From an uncultured Pelagibacteraceae bacterium (GTDB taxonomy: Bacteria; Pseudomonadota; Alphaproteobacteria; Pelagibacterales; Pelagibacteraceae): a stretch of DNA of 64,000 nt. The position numbers were made by a program, and so were the translations under genes. A model generated the notes under the pieces. That model did no database searches. It saw nothing but the letters and a program-made list of their open reading frames with translations, and was not told the origin of the DNA. Positions 20,078-31,080 of the stretch are shown here, piece after piece. How positions within the stretch are numbered: position 1 is the first letter of the stretch; each line of letters begins with the position of its first letter. The stretch is from positions 71,111-135,110 of the forward strand of contig CACALX010000003.1 in the NCBI GenBank assembly GCA_902533445.1, written 5' to 3'.

Positions 20078-21517
20078 ATGACTGATAAAATGTTAAAATT
20101 CGTAAAAATAGGTCAGCAAACTCCACCTAAAAGGGAAGTTGATCAAAGAAAAAAGGATTTTAACGAGATATATGATGAATATATCAATGAAAAAGCTAAA
20201 GAACAATCAAGTAGATGTTCTCAGTGTGGAGTTCCTTTCTGTCAGGTTCATTGTCCTTTAAGTAACAATATTCCTGACTGGCTAAAGTTAACTGCTGAAG
20301 GAAGATTAAAAGAAGCATACGAGCTTTCCCAAAGCACTAATAATATGCCTGAGGTTTGTGGAAGAATCTGTCCGCAAGATAGATTGTGTGAGGGGAATTG
20401 TGTAATTGAACAGTCTGGTCATGGAACAGTTACAATTGGTTCCGTTGAAAAATATATAACAGATAATGCTTGGGAACAAGGTTGGGTTAAACCAATCGAA
20501 GTTACAAATGAAAAAAACCAAAGTGTTGGAATTATAGGAGCTGGTCCTGCCGGATTAGCAGCTGCAGAACAGTTAAGAAAAAATGGGTATAAAATTACAA
20601 TTTACGATCGTTATGATAGAGCTGGAGGATTATTAATATATGGAATTCCAAATTTTAAATTAGAAAAAGAGATAGTTGAAAGACGAACAAAACTTTTAAA
20701 AGATGGTGGAATAGAATTCATACAAAATTTCGAAGTTGGCAAGGATGCAAGCTTAGAGCAATTAAGAAAAAAACATGATGCAGTATTAATTGCAACAGGA
20801 GTTTACAAAGCTAGAGAAGTCAATTTACCAGGTAATGATTTAGACAATATTTTTCCAGCAATGGATTTTCTTACAGCATCAAATAAGAAAGGATTGGGTG
20901 ATGACGTTGAATTATTTGACAAGGGAATTCTAAATGCTGAGGGAAAAGATGTTGTTGTAATTGGTGGAGGTGATACAGCAATGGATTGTGTTAGAACTTC
21001 AGTAAGACAAAAAGCAAAATCAGTAAAATGCTTATATAGAAGAGATAAAGAAAATATGCCTGGTTCAGCAAGAGAAGTTGCAAATGCTGAAGAAGAAGGT
21101 GTTGAATTTGTCTGGCTATCTAGTCCTAAAGAATTTAAAGGAACTAATAAGCTAGAAAATTTAATTGTAGATCAAATAAAGTTAGGTGAACCAGATGAAA
21201 CTGGCAGAAGAAAACCCGAAGTACAAGAAGGATCAAGTTATGAAATAAAAGCAGATATGGTTATTAAAGCTCTTGGATTTGATCCAGAGGATTTACCTAA
21301 TTTATTTGATAGCAATGAACTTCAAGTTACAAAATGGGGAACAATAAAAACAGATTTTGATACTATGGAAACTAATCTAAGCGGTGTTTTTGCTGCTGGG
21401 GATATTGTTAGAGGAGCTTCATTAGTTGTTTGGGCAATTAAAGATGGGAGAGGCGCAGCAGATTCCATAAAAAATTATTTAGAAACAAAATCCAAAAATG
21501 AGAAAAAAGTTGCTTAA
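20078..21517 (+). CDS. gltD: Glutamate synthase small subunit
   Basis: RCSQCGVPFCQVHCPLSNNIPDWLKL, GAGPAGLAAAEQLRKNGY. Start moved to ATG 20078 (MTDKMLKFVKIGQ). Confidence 0.95.
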   Translation: MTDKMLKFVKIGQQTPPKREVDQRKKDFNEIYDEYINEKAKEQSSRCSQCGVPFCQVHCPLSNNIPDWLKLTAEGRLKEAYELSQSTNNMPEVCGRICPQDRLCEGNCVIEQSGHGTVTIGSVEKYITDNAWEQGWVKPIEVTNEKNQSVGIIGAGPAGLAAAEQLRKNGYKITIYDRYDRAGGLLIYGIPNFKLEKEIVERRTKLLKDGGIEFIQNFEVGKDASLEQLRKKHDAVLIATGVYKAREVNLPGNDLDNIFPAMDFLTASNKKGLGDDVELFDKGILNAEGKDVVVIGGGDTAMDCVRTSVRQKAKSVKCLYRRDKENMPGSAREVANAEEEGVEFVWLSSPKEFKGTNKLENLIVDQIKLGEPDETGRRKPEVQEGSSYEIKADMVIKALGFDPEDLPNLFDSNELQVTKWGTIKTDFDTMETNLSGVFAAGDIVRGASLVVWAIKDGRGAADSIKNYLETKSKNEKKVA

Positions 21518-24500
21518 TGAAAACTTATAAAAAAAATTTTGATCTTCTTAAGAAAAACAATGTCTATTCTGAAGATATGGAGCATGATGCTTGTGGAGTA
21601 GGTTTAATAGCTTCAACAGAGGGAAAAAAATCCAGGAACGTGGTTGAATATGGAATTGAAGCTTTAAAAGCTGTTTGGCATAGGGGTGCGGTAGATGCTG
21701 ACGGGAAAACAGGAGATGGAGCTGGAATTCACGTAGAAATTCCAAAAGATTTTTTTATTGAGAAAATTGAGGTTACAGGACACACGCACGATAATTCTGA
21801 AATCTGCGTAGGAATGATTTTTCTTCCACGTAATGACTATGCGGCACAAGAGAGCTGTAAAACAATTGTTGAAAGCGAACTAACGAAAAATGATTTTAAT
21901 ATTTATGGCTGGAGACAAGTTCCTGTTAATCCAAAGGTTTTAGGTGAAAAAGCTTTTCAAACTATGCCTGAAATTATTCAGGTACTTTTTAAACCTCATA
22001 ATAAAGAACTTACAAATAAAGACTTGGAGAGAAAAATTTATGAGACAAGAAGAAAAATTGAAAACGAAGCTTTCAAAAAATCATTAAATAATTTTTATAT
22101 TTGTTCGTTAAGTTCAAAGTCAATTATCTACAAAGGAATGTTTTTAGCTGAAGCGATTTCAGAATTTTATTTAGATTTAAATGATGAAAGATTTGTATCA
22201 AGATACGCAATATTTCATCAGCGGTTTTCAACCAACACGGCTCCAAGCTGGAATCTTGCTCAACCATTCAGAGCAATTGCACATAATGGAGAAATTAATA
22301 CTTATAGAGGAAATAAAAATTGGATGAAAGTTCATGAACAAGAAATGAATAGTCCGTTGTTTGAAGATATAGAAAATCTAAAACCTGTTATTCAACAAGG
22401 AGCCTCAGATTCTGCAGCTTTAGATAATGTTTTCGAATTATTAAACATTTCAGGTCAACCTGCACCATTAGCTAAACTAATGTTAGTTCCTGATGCATGG
22501 TCTAAGAAAAATAAGACATTACCAAAAGACCATCAGCAATTATTTAATTTTTTAAATAGCACAATGGAACCCTGGGATGGACCTGCCGCTATAGCTGGAA
22601 CTGACAATGAGTGGGTTATTGCAGCAAATGATAGAAATGGATTAAGACCTTTAAGATATGCAATAACAAAGGATAAGCTATTGTTTGCAGGCTCAGAAAC
22701 TGGGATGATCGAGCTAAATGAAAAAAGAATTTTATCAAAAGGAAGATTAGGTCCTGGAGAAATTATAGGAGTAAGAATCGAAAAAGGCAAAGTATTTACT
22801 AATAAACAAATTAAGGATTACTTAGCAAAAGAGTATAAACATTTTAATTCACAAATTATTGATTTAGATGACAAGCTAACGATTGAGGATGAAAAAAATT
22901 CTTTTTCAGGGGATGATTTAAGAAGAAGACAGTATACTTTTGGAATTAGTTTAGAGGATCTTGAATTAATTTTACATCCTATGGCTGAGGATGCAAAAGA
23001 GGCTACAGGGTCTATGGGCGATGATACCCCTTTAGCTGTGCTATCAGATAAATATAGACCTCTGTATCATTTTTTTAGACAAAATTTTAGCCAAGTTACA
23101 AATCCACCAATAGACTCTTTGAGAGAAAACAAAGTGATGAGTTTAAAAACAAGATTTGGAAATCTTGGCAATATTCTAGATTTTGATAATTTAACAAAAC
23201 AGAATATTTATGTTCTTAATAGCCCAATTTTATCTAATTCTCAGTTTGAAAAATTCATCAATTTTTTTGGGAATAATTCAACAATAATTGATTGTACCTT
23301 TGAAGAAAGTAACAGTTTGTACGAAGCTATTAAAAAAATTCAAAAAGATGCAGAAATTGCTGTTAGACAGGGTGTTACACAATTAATTCTTAGCGATAAA
23401 GACTTATCAATATCAAAACTTCCAATTCCAATGCTGCTTGCAGTTGGTGCAATTAACTCATTCCTAATTGAGAAAAAATTAAGAGGCTATGTATCAATCA
23501 ACGTCCAATCTGGAGAAGCATTAGATACACACTCTTTTGCTACTTTAATTGGTGTTGGAGCAACAACAGTAAATCCTTATTTGGCGTTCGACAGTTTATA
23601 TCAAAGATTTGAAAAAAAATTATTTGGAAAGTTTAGCTTTGAAGAATGTGTTGAAAGATATATTAAATCAGTCAACGCAGGTTTATTAAAAATCATGTCT
23701 AAGATGGGTATATCTGTTTTAAGTTCTTACAGAGGTGGATGCAATTTTGAGACTGTTGGATTAAGTAGAACTATTGTTTCAGATTATTTTCCAGGAGTTG
23801 TGTCTAAAATTTCTGGTATTGGACTTACTGGAATTGAAAAAAAAATAAGAGCAATTCATAAAGAGGCCTTTGAAAGCACTGATACAATTCTTCCTATTGG
23901 AGGAATTTATAGATATAGAAAAAATGGAGAAACACATCAATACCAAGGTAAACTTATACATTTACTTCAAAGTGCAGTTGGTTCTAATTCTTATCACGCT
24001 TATAAAAGATATGCTGAAGGTGTTTATAATTTACCACCAATAAATTTAAGGGACTTAATTGATTTTAGAGAAAAAAAATTAAAGGGATCTATAGACATTT
24101 CAGAAGTAGAACCGATAGCAAATATTTTAAAAAGATTTGGAAGTGGAAGCATGTCTCATGGTGCTTTATCTAAAGAGGCACATGAAACTTTGGCTACAGG
24201 TATGAATAGAATTAAAGGAGCTTCTTGTAGTGGTGAAGGTGGTGAAGATGAAAAAAGATTTAAAGTGTTAGATAATGGAGATAGTGCAAACTCTAGAGTA
24301 AAGCAAATAGCCTCAGCAAGATTTGGTGTAACAGTTAACTATTTAAATAATTGTAATGAGATTGAAATAAAAATAGCACAAGGTGCAAAACCAGGAGAAG
24401 GTGGACAACTCCCGGGCTTCAAAGTTACTGATGAAATAGCAAAGTTAAGACACTCAACACCTGGAGTAACCCTAATTTCTCCTCCACCACACCACGATAT

Positions 24501-26022
24501 TTATTCAATCGAAGATCTTGCGCAGCTTATTTATGATTTAAAACAGATTAATCCAAAAGCAAGAATTGGAGTAAAGCTAGTTGCATCCTCAGGAGTTGGG
24601 ACTATTGCTGCAGGAGTTGCCAAAGCAAAAGCAGATATAATATTAATATCAGGACATAACGGTGGAACTGGAGCTACCCCACAAACAAGTGTAAAATATG
24701 TAGGTATTCCATGGGAGATGGGATTAACAGAGGCTAATCAGGTTTTAACATTAAACAATCTTAGACATACAGTTACACTTAGAACTGATGGGGGAATTAA
24801 AACAGGTAGAGATGTTGTTATAGCAGCCATGATGGGAGCTGAAGAGTATGGAGTTGCAACAACTGCTTTAGTTGCAATGGGATGCATAATGGTAAGACAA
24901 TGTCATTCAAATACATGCCCCGTTGGTGTCTGTACTCAAGATGAAAAATTAAGAGAAAAATTTACTGGAACACCAGATAAGGTTGTTAATCTATTTACGT
25001 TTATAGCAACTGAGGTTAGAGAAATTTTAGCTAAATTAGGTTTTAAATCATTAAATAATATTATTGGTAGAACTGAATTACTTAGACAAGTTAGCAAGGG
25101 TTCAGATAATTTAGATGATTTAGATTTAAACCCTTTATTTGTTCAAGCAGATACTGGGAACAATACTAGATACTGTGAAAACCAAGAAATTAATTTGGTG
25201 CCAGACACTTTAGACCAAGAAATATGGCCTGAGATTGAAAAGGCTCTAGATAATTCTGAAAAAATCGAAAAAGAATATTTAATTAAAAATACTCACAGAG
25301 CAGTTGGGACAAGAATTTCTCACCATTTATATAAAAAATATGGCTATGAAAAACTTGATGATAATTTTTTAGTATTAAACTTTAAAGGGTCAGCTGGCCA
25401 ATCTTTTGGGGCCTTTTCATCCAAAGGTTTGAAGTTGATATTAAAAGGTGATGCAAATGATTATGTTGGCAAAGGTCTTTCAGGAGCTACAATTTCTATA
25501 AGACTACCAGAGGAAAGTAATTTAGTTTCAAATGAAAATACTATCTTAGGAAATACAGTTCTATACGGAGCAACATCTGGAAAACTTTTTGCAGCCGGTC
25601 AAGCTGGTGAAAGATTCTCTGTAAGAAATTCAGGTGCAGTTACAGTTATTGAGGGATGTGACTCGAATGGTTGTGAGTATATGACTGGTGGCACAGTAGT
25701 AATTCTTGGAGAAGTTGGAGATAATTTTGCTGCTGGTATGACAGGTGGTATGGCTTTTATTTATGATAAATCGCAAGGATTTGAAAAAAAAGTAAACCCA
25801 GAGTCAGTTGTTTGGCAGAATGTTGAAACAAATTATTGGAAAGAAAATTTAAAAAATTTAATCAAAGAACACCATGAAGAGACAGGATCTTTGTTATCTA
25901 AAGAAATAATTGAAAATTATGATAATGAAATTAATAATTTTATTCAGATTTGTCCTAAAGAAATGTTGGATAAACTTAAAAACCCTATCAGTTTAAAAAA
26001 AGTTATAAAAGAAGTTAGTTAA
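21517..26022 (+). CDS. gltB: Glutamate synthase large subunit
   Basis: 1501 aa; DACGVGLIAS amidotransferase Cys, HNGEINTYRGN, PGEGGQLPGFKV, CHSNTCPVGVCTQ. Confidence 0.97.
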   Translation: MKTYKKNFDLLKKNNVYSEDMEHDACGVGLIASTEGKKSRNVVEYGIEALKAVWHRGAVDADGKTGDGAGIHVEIPKDFFIEKIEVTGHTHDNSEICVGMIFLPRNDYAAQESCKTIVESELTKNDFNIYGWRQVPVNPKVLGEKAFQTMPEIIQVLFKPHNKELTNKDLERKIYETRRKIENEAFKKSLNNFYICSLSSKSIIYKGMFLAEAISEFYLDLNDERFVSRYAIFHQRFSTNTAPSWNLAQPFRAIAHNGEINTYRGNKNWMKVHEQEMNSPLFEDIENLKPVIQQGASDSAALDNVFELLNISGQPAPLAKLMLVPDAWSKKNKTLPKDHQQLFNFLNSTMEPWDGPAAIAGTDNEWVIAANDRNGLRPLRYAITKDKLLFAGSETGMIELNEKRILSKGRLGPGEIIGVRIEKGKVFTNKQIKDYLAKEYKHFNSQIIDLDDKLTIEDEKNSFSGDDLRRRQYTFGISLEDLELILHPMAEDAKEATGSMGDDTPLAVLSDKYRPLYHFFRQNFSQVTNPPIDSLRENKVMSLKTRFGNLGNILDFDNLTKQNIYVLNSPILSNSQFEKFINFFGNNSTIIDCTFEESNSLYEAIKKIQKDAEIAVRQGVTQLILSDKDLSISKLPIPMLLAVGAINSFLIEKKLRGYVSINVQSGEALDTHSFATLIGVGATTVNPYLAFDSLYQRFEKKLFGKFSFEECVERYIKSVNAGLLKIMSKMGISVLSSYRGGCNFETVGLSRTIVSDYFPGVVSKISGIGLTGIEKKIRAIHKEAFESTDTILPIGGIYRYRKNGETHQYQGKLIHLLQSAVGSNSYHAYKRYAEGVYNLPPINLRDLIDFREKKLKGSIDISEVEPIANILKRFGSGSMSHGALSKEAHETLATGMNRIKGASCSGEGGEDEKRFKVLDNGDSANSRVKQIASARFGVTVNYLNNCNEIEIKIAQGAKPGEGGQLPGFKVTDEIAKLRHSTPGVTLISPPPHHDIYSIEDLAQLIYDLKQINPKARIGVKLVASSGVGTIAAGVAKAKADIILISGHNGGTGATPQTSVKYVGIPWEMGLTEANQVLTLNNLRHTVTLRTDGGIKTGRDVVIAAMMGAEEYGVATTALVAMGCIMVRQCHSNTCPVGVCTQDEKLREKFTGTPDKVVNLFTFIATEVREILAKLGFKSLNNIIGRTELLRQVSKGSDNLDDLDLNPLFVQADTGNNTRYCENQEINLVPDTLDQEIWPEIEKALDNSEKIEKEYLIKNTHRAVGTRISHHLYKKYGYEKLDDNFLVLNFKGSAGQSFGAFSSKGLKLILKGDANDYVGKGLSGATISIRLPEESNLVSNENTILGNTVLYGATSGKLFAAGQAGERFSVRNSGAVTVIEGCDSNGCEYMTGGTVVILGEVGDNFAAGMTGGMAFIYDKSQGFEKKVNPESVVWQNVETNYWKENLKNLIKEHHEETGSLLSKEIIENYDNEINNFIQICPKEMLDKLKNPISLKKVIKEVS

Positions 26023-26761
26023 TTAATAATTTTAGTTCTTTTAAGATTATATTAAGCCATTTCTTATTTGATAAGCTATGGTCACCCTTTTTTACAATGA
26101 TCAATTTCTTTTTTGCTTTTGGAAATAGTTTTAAAACTTTTCTAGAATAACTTACCGGTACAGCTTCATCATATTTACCATGCACCATGGTAATATTAAT
26201 TTTTGAATTTATTTTTTTGTTTAAAACTCTATTTTTTCTTCCATCTTTTATAAGTTGATAAGTAATTGGATACTCATAATTCCCATGTTTTAGGTGATAT
26301 ATACCTTTTTGGATTAATTCTTGCTTTATTTTTTTGGAGAATTTTTTCCACATCAAATTTTCTAAAAACTCAGGTGCCGACCCAATTCCTAAAAATCCCA
26401 TAATTTGTTTTTTAAATATTTTGAATTGTCTTAAAGCAATCCAAGCGCCCATACTTGAACCAATGACATAAAAATTATTATTTTTAATATATTTATTTAT
26501 CAATTTAGAAGTTTCTTTGGTCCATTTTGAAATATTTCCATTTGTGAATTTACCTGTAGATTTTCCATGACCTGAATATTCTAAAGCAAGAAAACTTAGT
26601 TTATTCTTTATTGCAAATTTTAAAAAAGCTTCTGGTTTTTTTCCTTCAAGATCTGACATAAATCCATGTAAGAAAACTATGAATGGAGTATTTTTATAAA
26701 TTTTACAAATATGTCTAATTTTCTTAGTCTTTGAAATTTTGTGGAATCTGAAATTTGCCAT
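26015..26761 (-). CDS. Alpha/beta hydrolase
   Basis: FLHGFMSDLEG, GSSMGAWIAL nucleophile elbow, HGKYDEAVPV, GDHSLS. Confidence 0.88.
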   Translation of the reverse strand: MANFRFHKISKTKKIRHICKIYKNTPFIVFLHGFMSDLEGKKPEAFLKFAIKNKLSFLALEYSGHGKSTGKFTNGNISKWTKETSKLINKYIKNNNFYVIGSSMGAWIALRQFKIFKKQIMGFLGIGSAPEFLENLMWKKFSKKIKQELIQKGIYHLKHGNYEYPITYQLIKDGRKNRVLNKKINSKINITMVHGKYDEAVPVSYSRKVLKLFPKAKKKLIIVKKGDHSLSNKKWLNIILKELKLLIN

Positions 26762-26803
26762 AATCGTTTATAAGAATTGGTAATTAATATATAATCATAC
26801 CAA

Positions 26804-27958
26804 ATGTCATATAATTTAAAAGTTTTGCAAGTAATCCCAAAACTTGGATATGGCGGTGCAGAGACCGGTTGTTATGATATTGCTCACTATTTGCCAGAAA
26901 ACGGTTGTAAGTCATTTATAGTTACTAGTGGTGGTGAGTTACTTAAATTTGTAGATAAAAATAAAGTAAAAGTTTTTAAACTTCCAGTTCAAAGTAAAAA
27001 CCCAATATTAATTTTAATTAATGCAGTAATTTTAACTTTTATCATTTTATTTAATAATATTTCTATAGTCCACGCTAGAAGTAGAGCGCCTGCATGGTCT
27101 TGTTTAATAGCCTCCAAGATAACAAGTAGAAAGTTTGTAACTACATTTCATGGAACTTATAATTTTAAAAGTAATTTGAAAAAATTATATAATTCAGTAA
27201 TGGTTCGATCTGATTTAATTATTGCAGGATCAAACTTTATTTTTTCACATATCAAAGAAAATTATTCAAATTACTTAAATCAAAAAAAAAAATTATTAGT
27301 AGTATTTAGAGGAATTAATGTTGATTATTTTGACCCTACTACAAAACTTGAAACTGAAGAGAAAAAATTATTAAAACAATGGGAAATAGAAAAAGATAAA
27401 AAGATTATACTTTTGCCGGGTAGATTAACTACCTGGAAGGGACAAGAGGTATTTATTGAAGCAATCAATCTGGTAAATATTGAATTAGGTTATGAGGCAT
27501 TTTATGCTGTTATCCTTGGAAGCGATCAGGGAAGAGATTTGTATAAAAAAAAACTAATAAGGCTTTCAGAGCAATATAGGTTGACTAAACAGCTAAGATT
27601 TATCAATCACTGTAAAGATATGGCGTTGGCTTACAAAGTTTCTGATATAATTGTTTCAGCTTCTATTGAACCCGAAGCTTTTGGTAGAGTTTCTGTAGAG
27701 GCTCAGTCTATGGAGAAACCAATTATTGCGAGTAATATTGGTGGCTCTAATGAGACTGTCGTTGATGAAAAAACAGGCTATTTGTTTAAAGCAGGTGACG
27801 CAAAGTCTTTGAGTCAGAAAATTTTAAAAACTCTTACAATCGACGAAACTCAATTAAAATTAATTGGTATTGAGGGAAGAAAAAATATAGTTCAAAAATT
27901 TAATGTTGAAAAAATGTGCTTTTCTACTTATTCAGAGTATAAAAGATTAATAAATTAA
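26804..27958 (+). CDS. Glycosyltransferase family 4
   Basis: PKLGYGGAETGCYDIA, LLPGRLTTWKGQEVFIEA, EPEAFGRVSVEAQSMEKPIIASNIGG. Confidence 0.92.
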   Translation: MSYNLKVLQVIPKLGYGGAETGCYDIAHYLPENGCKSFIVTSGGELLKFVDKNKVKVFKLPVQSKNPILILINAVILTFIILFNNISIVHARSRAPAWSCLIASKITSRKFVTTFHGTYNFKSNLKKLYNSVMVRSDLIIAGSNFIFSHIKENYSNYLNQKKKLLVVFRGINVDYFDPTTKLETEEKKLLKQWEIEKDKKIILLPGRLTTWKGQEVFIEAINLVNIELGYEAFYAVILGSDQGRDLYKKKLIRLSEQYRLTKQLRFINHCKDMALAYKVSDIIVSASIEPEAFGRVSVEAQSMEKPIIASNIGGSNETVVDEKTGYLFKAGDAKSLSQKILKTLTIDETQLKLIGIEGRKNIVQKFNVEKMCFSTYSEYKRLIN

Positions 27959-29875
27959 ATGCCTATAATTACATTACCTGACGGAAATAATATTGATTTT
28001 CCAAATAAAGTTACTGGATTAGAAGTAGCAGAAAAAATTAGTAAATCATTAGCTAAACAAGCAATGGTAATAAGTGTAGATGGCGAGTTAAAAGACTTAG
28101 AACATTTAATTGAGAAAGACTGTTTGGTAAAAATTTTCACATCTAAAAATCCTGAGGGTCTAGAAACCATTAGACATGATACTGCTCACATATTAGCAAT
28201 GGCAGTACAAGAATTGTTTCCAGGAACACAAGTTACGATTGGCCCTGTAATTGATAATGGATTTTATTATGATTTTGCTAGAAAAGAACCGTTTACAGAA
28301 GATGATTTAACAATGATTGAAAATAAAATGAAAGAAATTGTTGATCGAGATGAGATTACCAAAAGGGAAGTTTGGGACAGAAATAAAGCCATAGATCATT
28401 TTAAAAAAAAAGGTGAAATCTATAAAGCTGAGTTAATTGAAGCAATACCGGAGAATGAAGATGTTTCAATTTATTTTCATGGAGATTGGCATGATCTTTG
28501 TAGAGGACCCCATCTTTCTTCAACAGGTAAAATTGGAAAATACTTTAAATTAATGAAAGTTTCAGGAGCTTATTGGAGAGGTGATTCAAATAATGAAATG
28601 CTTCAAAGAATTTATGGTACAAGCTGGGCTTCTCAAAAAGATTTAGACGATCATCTAAAAAGAATAGAAGAAGCAGAAAAAAGAGATCATAGAAAGTTAG
28701 GAAAAGAAATGGACTTGTTTCATTTTAGAGAAGAAAGTCCAGGCTCAGTTTTTTGGCATGAGAGAGGGTGGGCATTATTTCAAAAATTAATTAATTATAT
28801 GAGAAGCAGACAAGATGCTGCAGGATACAAAGAGGTAAATACACCTGAAATTTTAGATCGACAATTATGGGAAAAATCTGGTCACTGGGAAAAATATGGA
28901 GAGAATATGTACACATCAGAAACTCCTGATGAAAAAGTGTTTGCAATAAAACCAATGAATTGTCCTGGTCATATACAAGTGTTTAATCAGGGATTGAAAA
29001 GTTATAGAGATCTTCCATTACGTATCACAGAATTTGGCAAGGTTCATCGTTACGAACCATCAGGTGCTTTACATGGTTTACTTAGAGTAAGAGCTTTTAC
29101 TCAAGATGATGCGCATATTTTTTGTGCAGAAGATCAAATTACGAGCGAGTGTTTAAATGTAACAAATTTAATTTTAGATATTTATAAAGACCTTGGTTTT
29201 GAAAATGTAATTTTAAAATATGCAGATCGACCAGAAGTTAGAGTTGGAGATGATGAGGTTTGGGATAAAGCAGAAGCCTCACTTCTTGAAGCAGTTAAAG
29301 CCTCTAAGTTAGAGTATAGTATTAATAAAGGTGAAGGAGCCTTCTACGGGCCAAAAATTGAATTTGTTTTAAGAGATGCTATCGGAAGAGATTGGCAATG
29401 TGGAACTTTGCAAGTTGATTTAAATTTACCTGGTAGATTAGATGCATCATATGTCGATAAAGATGGAACAAAAAAAGTTCCTGTTATGCTTCATAGAGCG
29501 CTGTTTGGTTCCTTAGAAAGATTTATTGGAGTATTGATTGAAAATTATGCTGGGAAATTTCCTTTTTGGATTTCACCTTTGCAGACAATGGTAATTCCAA
29601 TTTCAGAAGAATTTAATGATTATGCATTAGAAGTTTCCAAAAAAATCAAAGAGGCAGGTATAAGTTCTGCAGTTGATATTAAAAATAATAATTTAAACTA
29701 TAAAATTAGAGATCATTCTTTAGCAAAAATACCTCTTTTGTTAATTTGTGGTAAAAAAGAAGTTGACTCCAATTCAGTAACGATTAGAAGGTTAGACTCT
29801 AATAAACAAGAAAATATGGATATAGATTTATTTTTAAAAACTTTCTCTGCTTTAAATAAAGCATCATCAAACTAA
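27959..29875 (+). CDS. thrS: Threonyl-tRNA synthetase
   Basis: TGS domain, HDTAHILAMAVQELFPG, MNCPGHIQVF, LHRALFGSLERFIGVLIE. Confidence 0.98.
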   Translation: MPIITLPDGNNIDFPNKVTGLEVAEKISKSLAKQAMVISVDGELKDLEHLIEKDCLVKIFTSKNPEGLETIRHDTAHILAMAVQELFPGTQVTIGPVIDNGFYYDFARKEPFTEDDLTMIENKMKEIVDRDEITKREVWDRNKAIDHFKKKGEIYKAELIEAIPENEDVSIYFHGDWHDLCRGPHLSSTGKIGKYFKLMKVSGAYWRGDSNNEMLQRIYGTSWASQKDLDDHLKRIEEAEKRDHRKLGKEMDLFHFREESPGSVFWHERGWALFQKLINYMRSRQDAAGYKEVNTPEILDRQLWEKSGHWEKYGENMYTSETPDEKVFAIKPMNCPGHIQVFNQGLKSYRDLPLRITEFGKVHRYEPSGALHGLLRVRAFTQDDAHIFCAEDQITSECLNVTNLILDIYKDLGFENVILKYADRPEVRVGDDEVWDKAEASLLEAVKASKLEYSINKGEGAFYGPKIEFVLRDAIGRDWQCGTLQVDLNLPGRLDASYVDKDGTKKVPVMLHRALFGSLERFIGVLIENYAGKFPFWISPLQTMVIPISEEFNDYALEVSKKIKEAGISSAVDIKNNNLNYKIRDHSLAKIPLLLICGKKEVDSNSVTIRRLDSNKQENMDIDLFLKTFSALNKASSN

Positions 29876-30421
29876 GTGGCAGATTTCAAACAAAACTACT
29901 TTCAAAGAAGAACAAAGGATAGAGGTCCAAGGTCCAATAACCGAATATCTTCACCGGATGTTCAAGTTATTGCAAGCGATGGTGAAAATCTTGGAGTGAT
30001 CAGCACTAATGAAGCTATATCAATGGCAAAAAACCAAGGATTAGATTTAATTGAAATTGCACCTAATGCAAACCCACCTGTATGTAAAATCATGGATATG
30101 GGAAAGTATAAATATGATGCTCAAAAAAAAGCAAATCTTGCAAAAAAGAAACAAAAAATAATTTCACTAAAAGAAATTAAAATGAGACCTGTAACAGAAA
30201 CTCATGATTATGAATTTAAGGTCAAAAATGCAAAAAAATTTATATCCAAAGGAGATAAAGTTAAATTTACTATCAGATTTAAAGGGCGAGAACTCCAACA
30301 CTCTCATTTGGGCAATCAACTGATGGGTAAAATTAAAGAGGATATGAAGGATATTGGTAGAGTAGAATTGCAACCCAAATTTGATGGGAAGCAAATGATC
30401 ATGGTAATTCAACCTTTATAA
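29876..30421 (+). CDS. infC: Translation initiation factor IF-3 (GTG start abutting the thrS stop)
   Basis: RISSPDVQVIASDGENLGVISTNEAI...ANPPVCKIMDMGKYKYD...RPVTETHDYEFKVKNAKKFI. Confidence 0.96.
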   Translation: MADFKQNYFQRRTKDRGPRSNNRISSPDVQVIASDGENLGVISTNEAISMAKNQGLDLIEIAPNANPPVCKIMDMGKYKYDAQKKANLAKKKQKIISLKEIKMRPVTETHDYEFKVKNAKKFISKGDKVKFTIRFKGRELQHSHLGNQLMGKIKEDMKDIGRVELQPKFDGKQMIMVIQPL

Positions 30422-30474
30422 GGCTTAATAGAGGTTGTAAAATTTCAACATTCTTTGTATAAGTCCGCAGATTT

Positions 30475-30681
30475 ATGCCAAAATTAAAAACAAAAAGCTC
30501 AGCAAAAAAAAGATTTAAGATATCAGCTAAGGGCAAAGTTATATCTGCTCAAGCAGGTAAAAGACATGGTATGATTAAACGAACGAATTCACAAATTAGA
30601 AAATTAAGAGGCACTACAACTTTGTCTAAACAAGATGGCAAAATTGTTAAATCATACATGCCTTACAGTTTAAGAGGGTAA
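30475..30681 (+). CDS. rpmI: 50S ribosomal protein L35
   Basis: [22 protein letters not shown]. Confidence 0.97.
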   Translation: MPKLKTKSSAKKRFKISAKGKVISAQAGKRHGMIKRTNSQIRKLRGTTTLSKQDGKIVKSYMPYSLRG

Positions 30682-30683
30682 AA

Positions 30684-31040
30684 ATGGCTAGAGTTAAAAG
30701 AGGTGTAACAAGTAAAGCGAAGCACAAAAAGGTTTTGAAAGCCGTAAAAGGTCAGTGGGGCAGAAGAAAAAATACTATCAGAGTTGCCAAACAATCTATG
30801 GAGAAATCCATGCAGTATGCTTACAGAGATAGAAGAAACAAAAAAAGAGATTTCAAATCACTATGGATACAAAGAATTAATGCTGGTGTAAGAGCAGAGG
30901 GTATGACTTATTCAAAATTCATTAATGGTTTAAGTAAATGTGGCGTTGCAATAGATAGAAAAATTTTAGCTGAAATAGCTTACGATAGTCCAGAGGCATT
31001 TAAAACAATTGTACAAAAAGCTCAATCCGCTTTAAATTAA
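30684..31040 (+). CDS. rplT: 50S ribosomal protein L20
   Basis: [35 protein letters not shown]. Confidence 0.98.
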   Translation: MARVKRGVTSKAKHKKVLKAVKGQWGRRKNTIRVAKQSMEKSMQYAYRDRRNKKRDFKSLWIQRINAGVRAEGMTYSKFINGLSKCGVAIDRKILAEIAYDSPEAFKTIVQKAQSALN

Positions 31041-31080
31041 TCTCTATTGTTTTTATTTCTTAAGGAAATAATCTACTAAT

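Noticed and set aside
22533-22790. 85-aa minus-strand ORF
   Set aside because: Antisense within gltB; shadow ORF.
20078-26022. gltD preceding gltB considered as unusual operon order
   Set aside because: Gene order varies among bacteria and both genes look intact; not strong enough for a finding.
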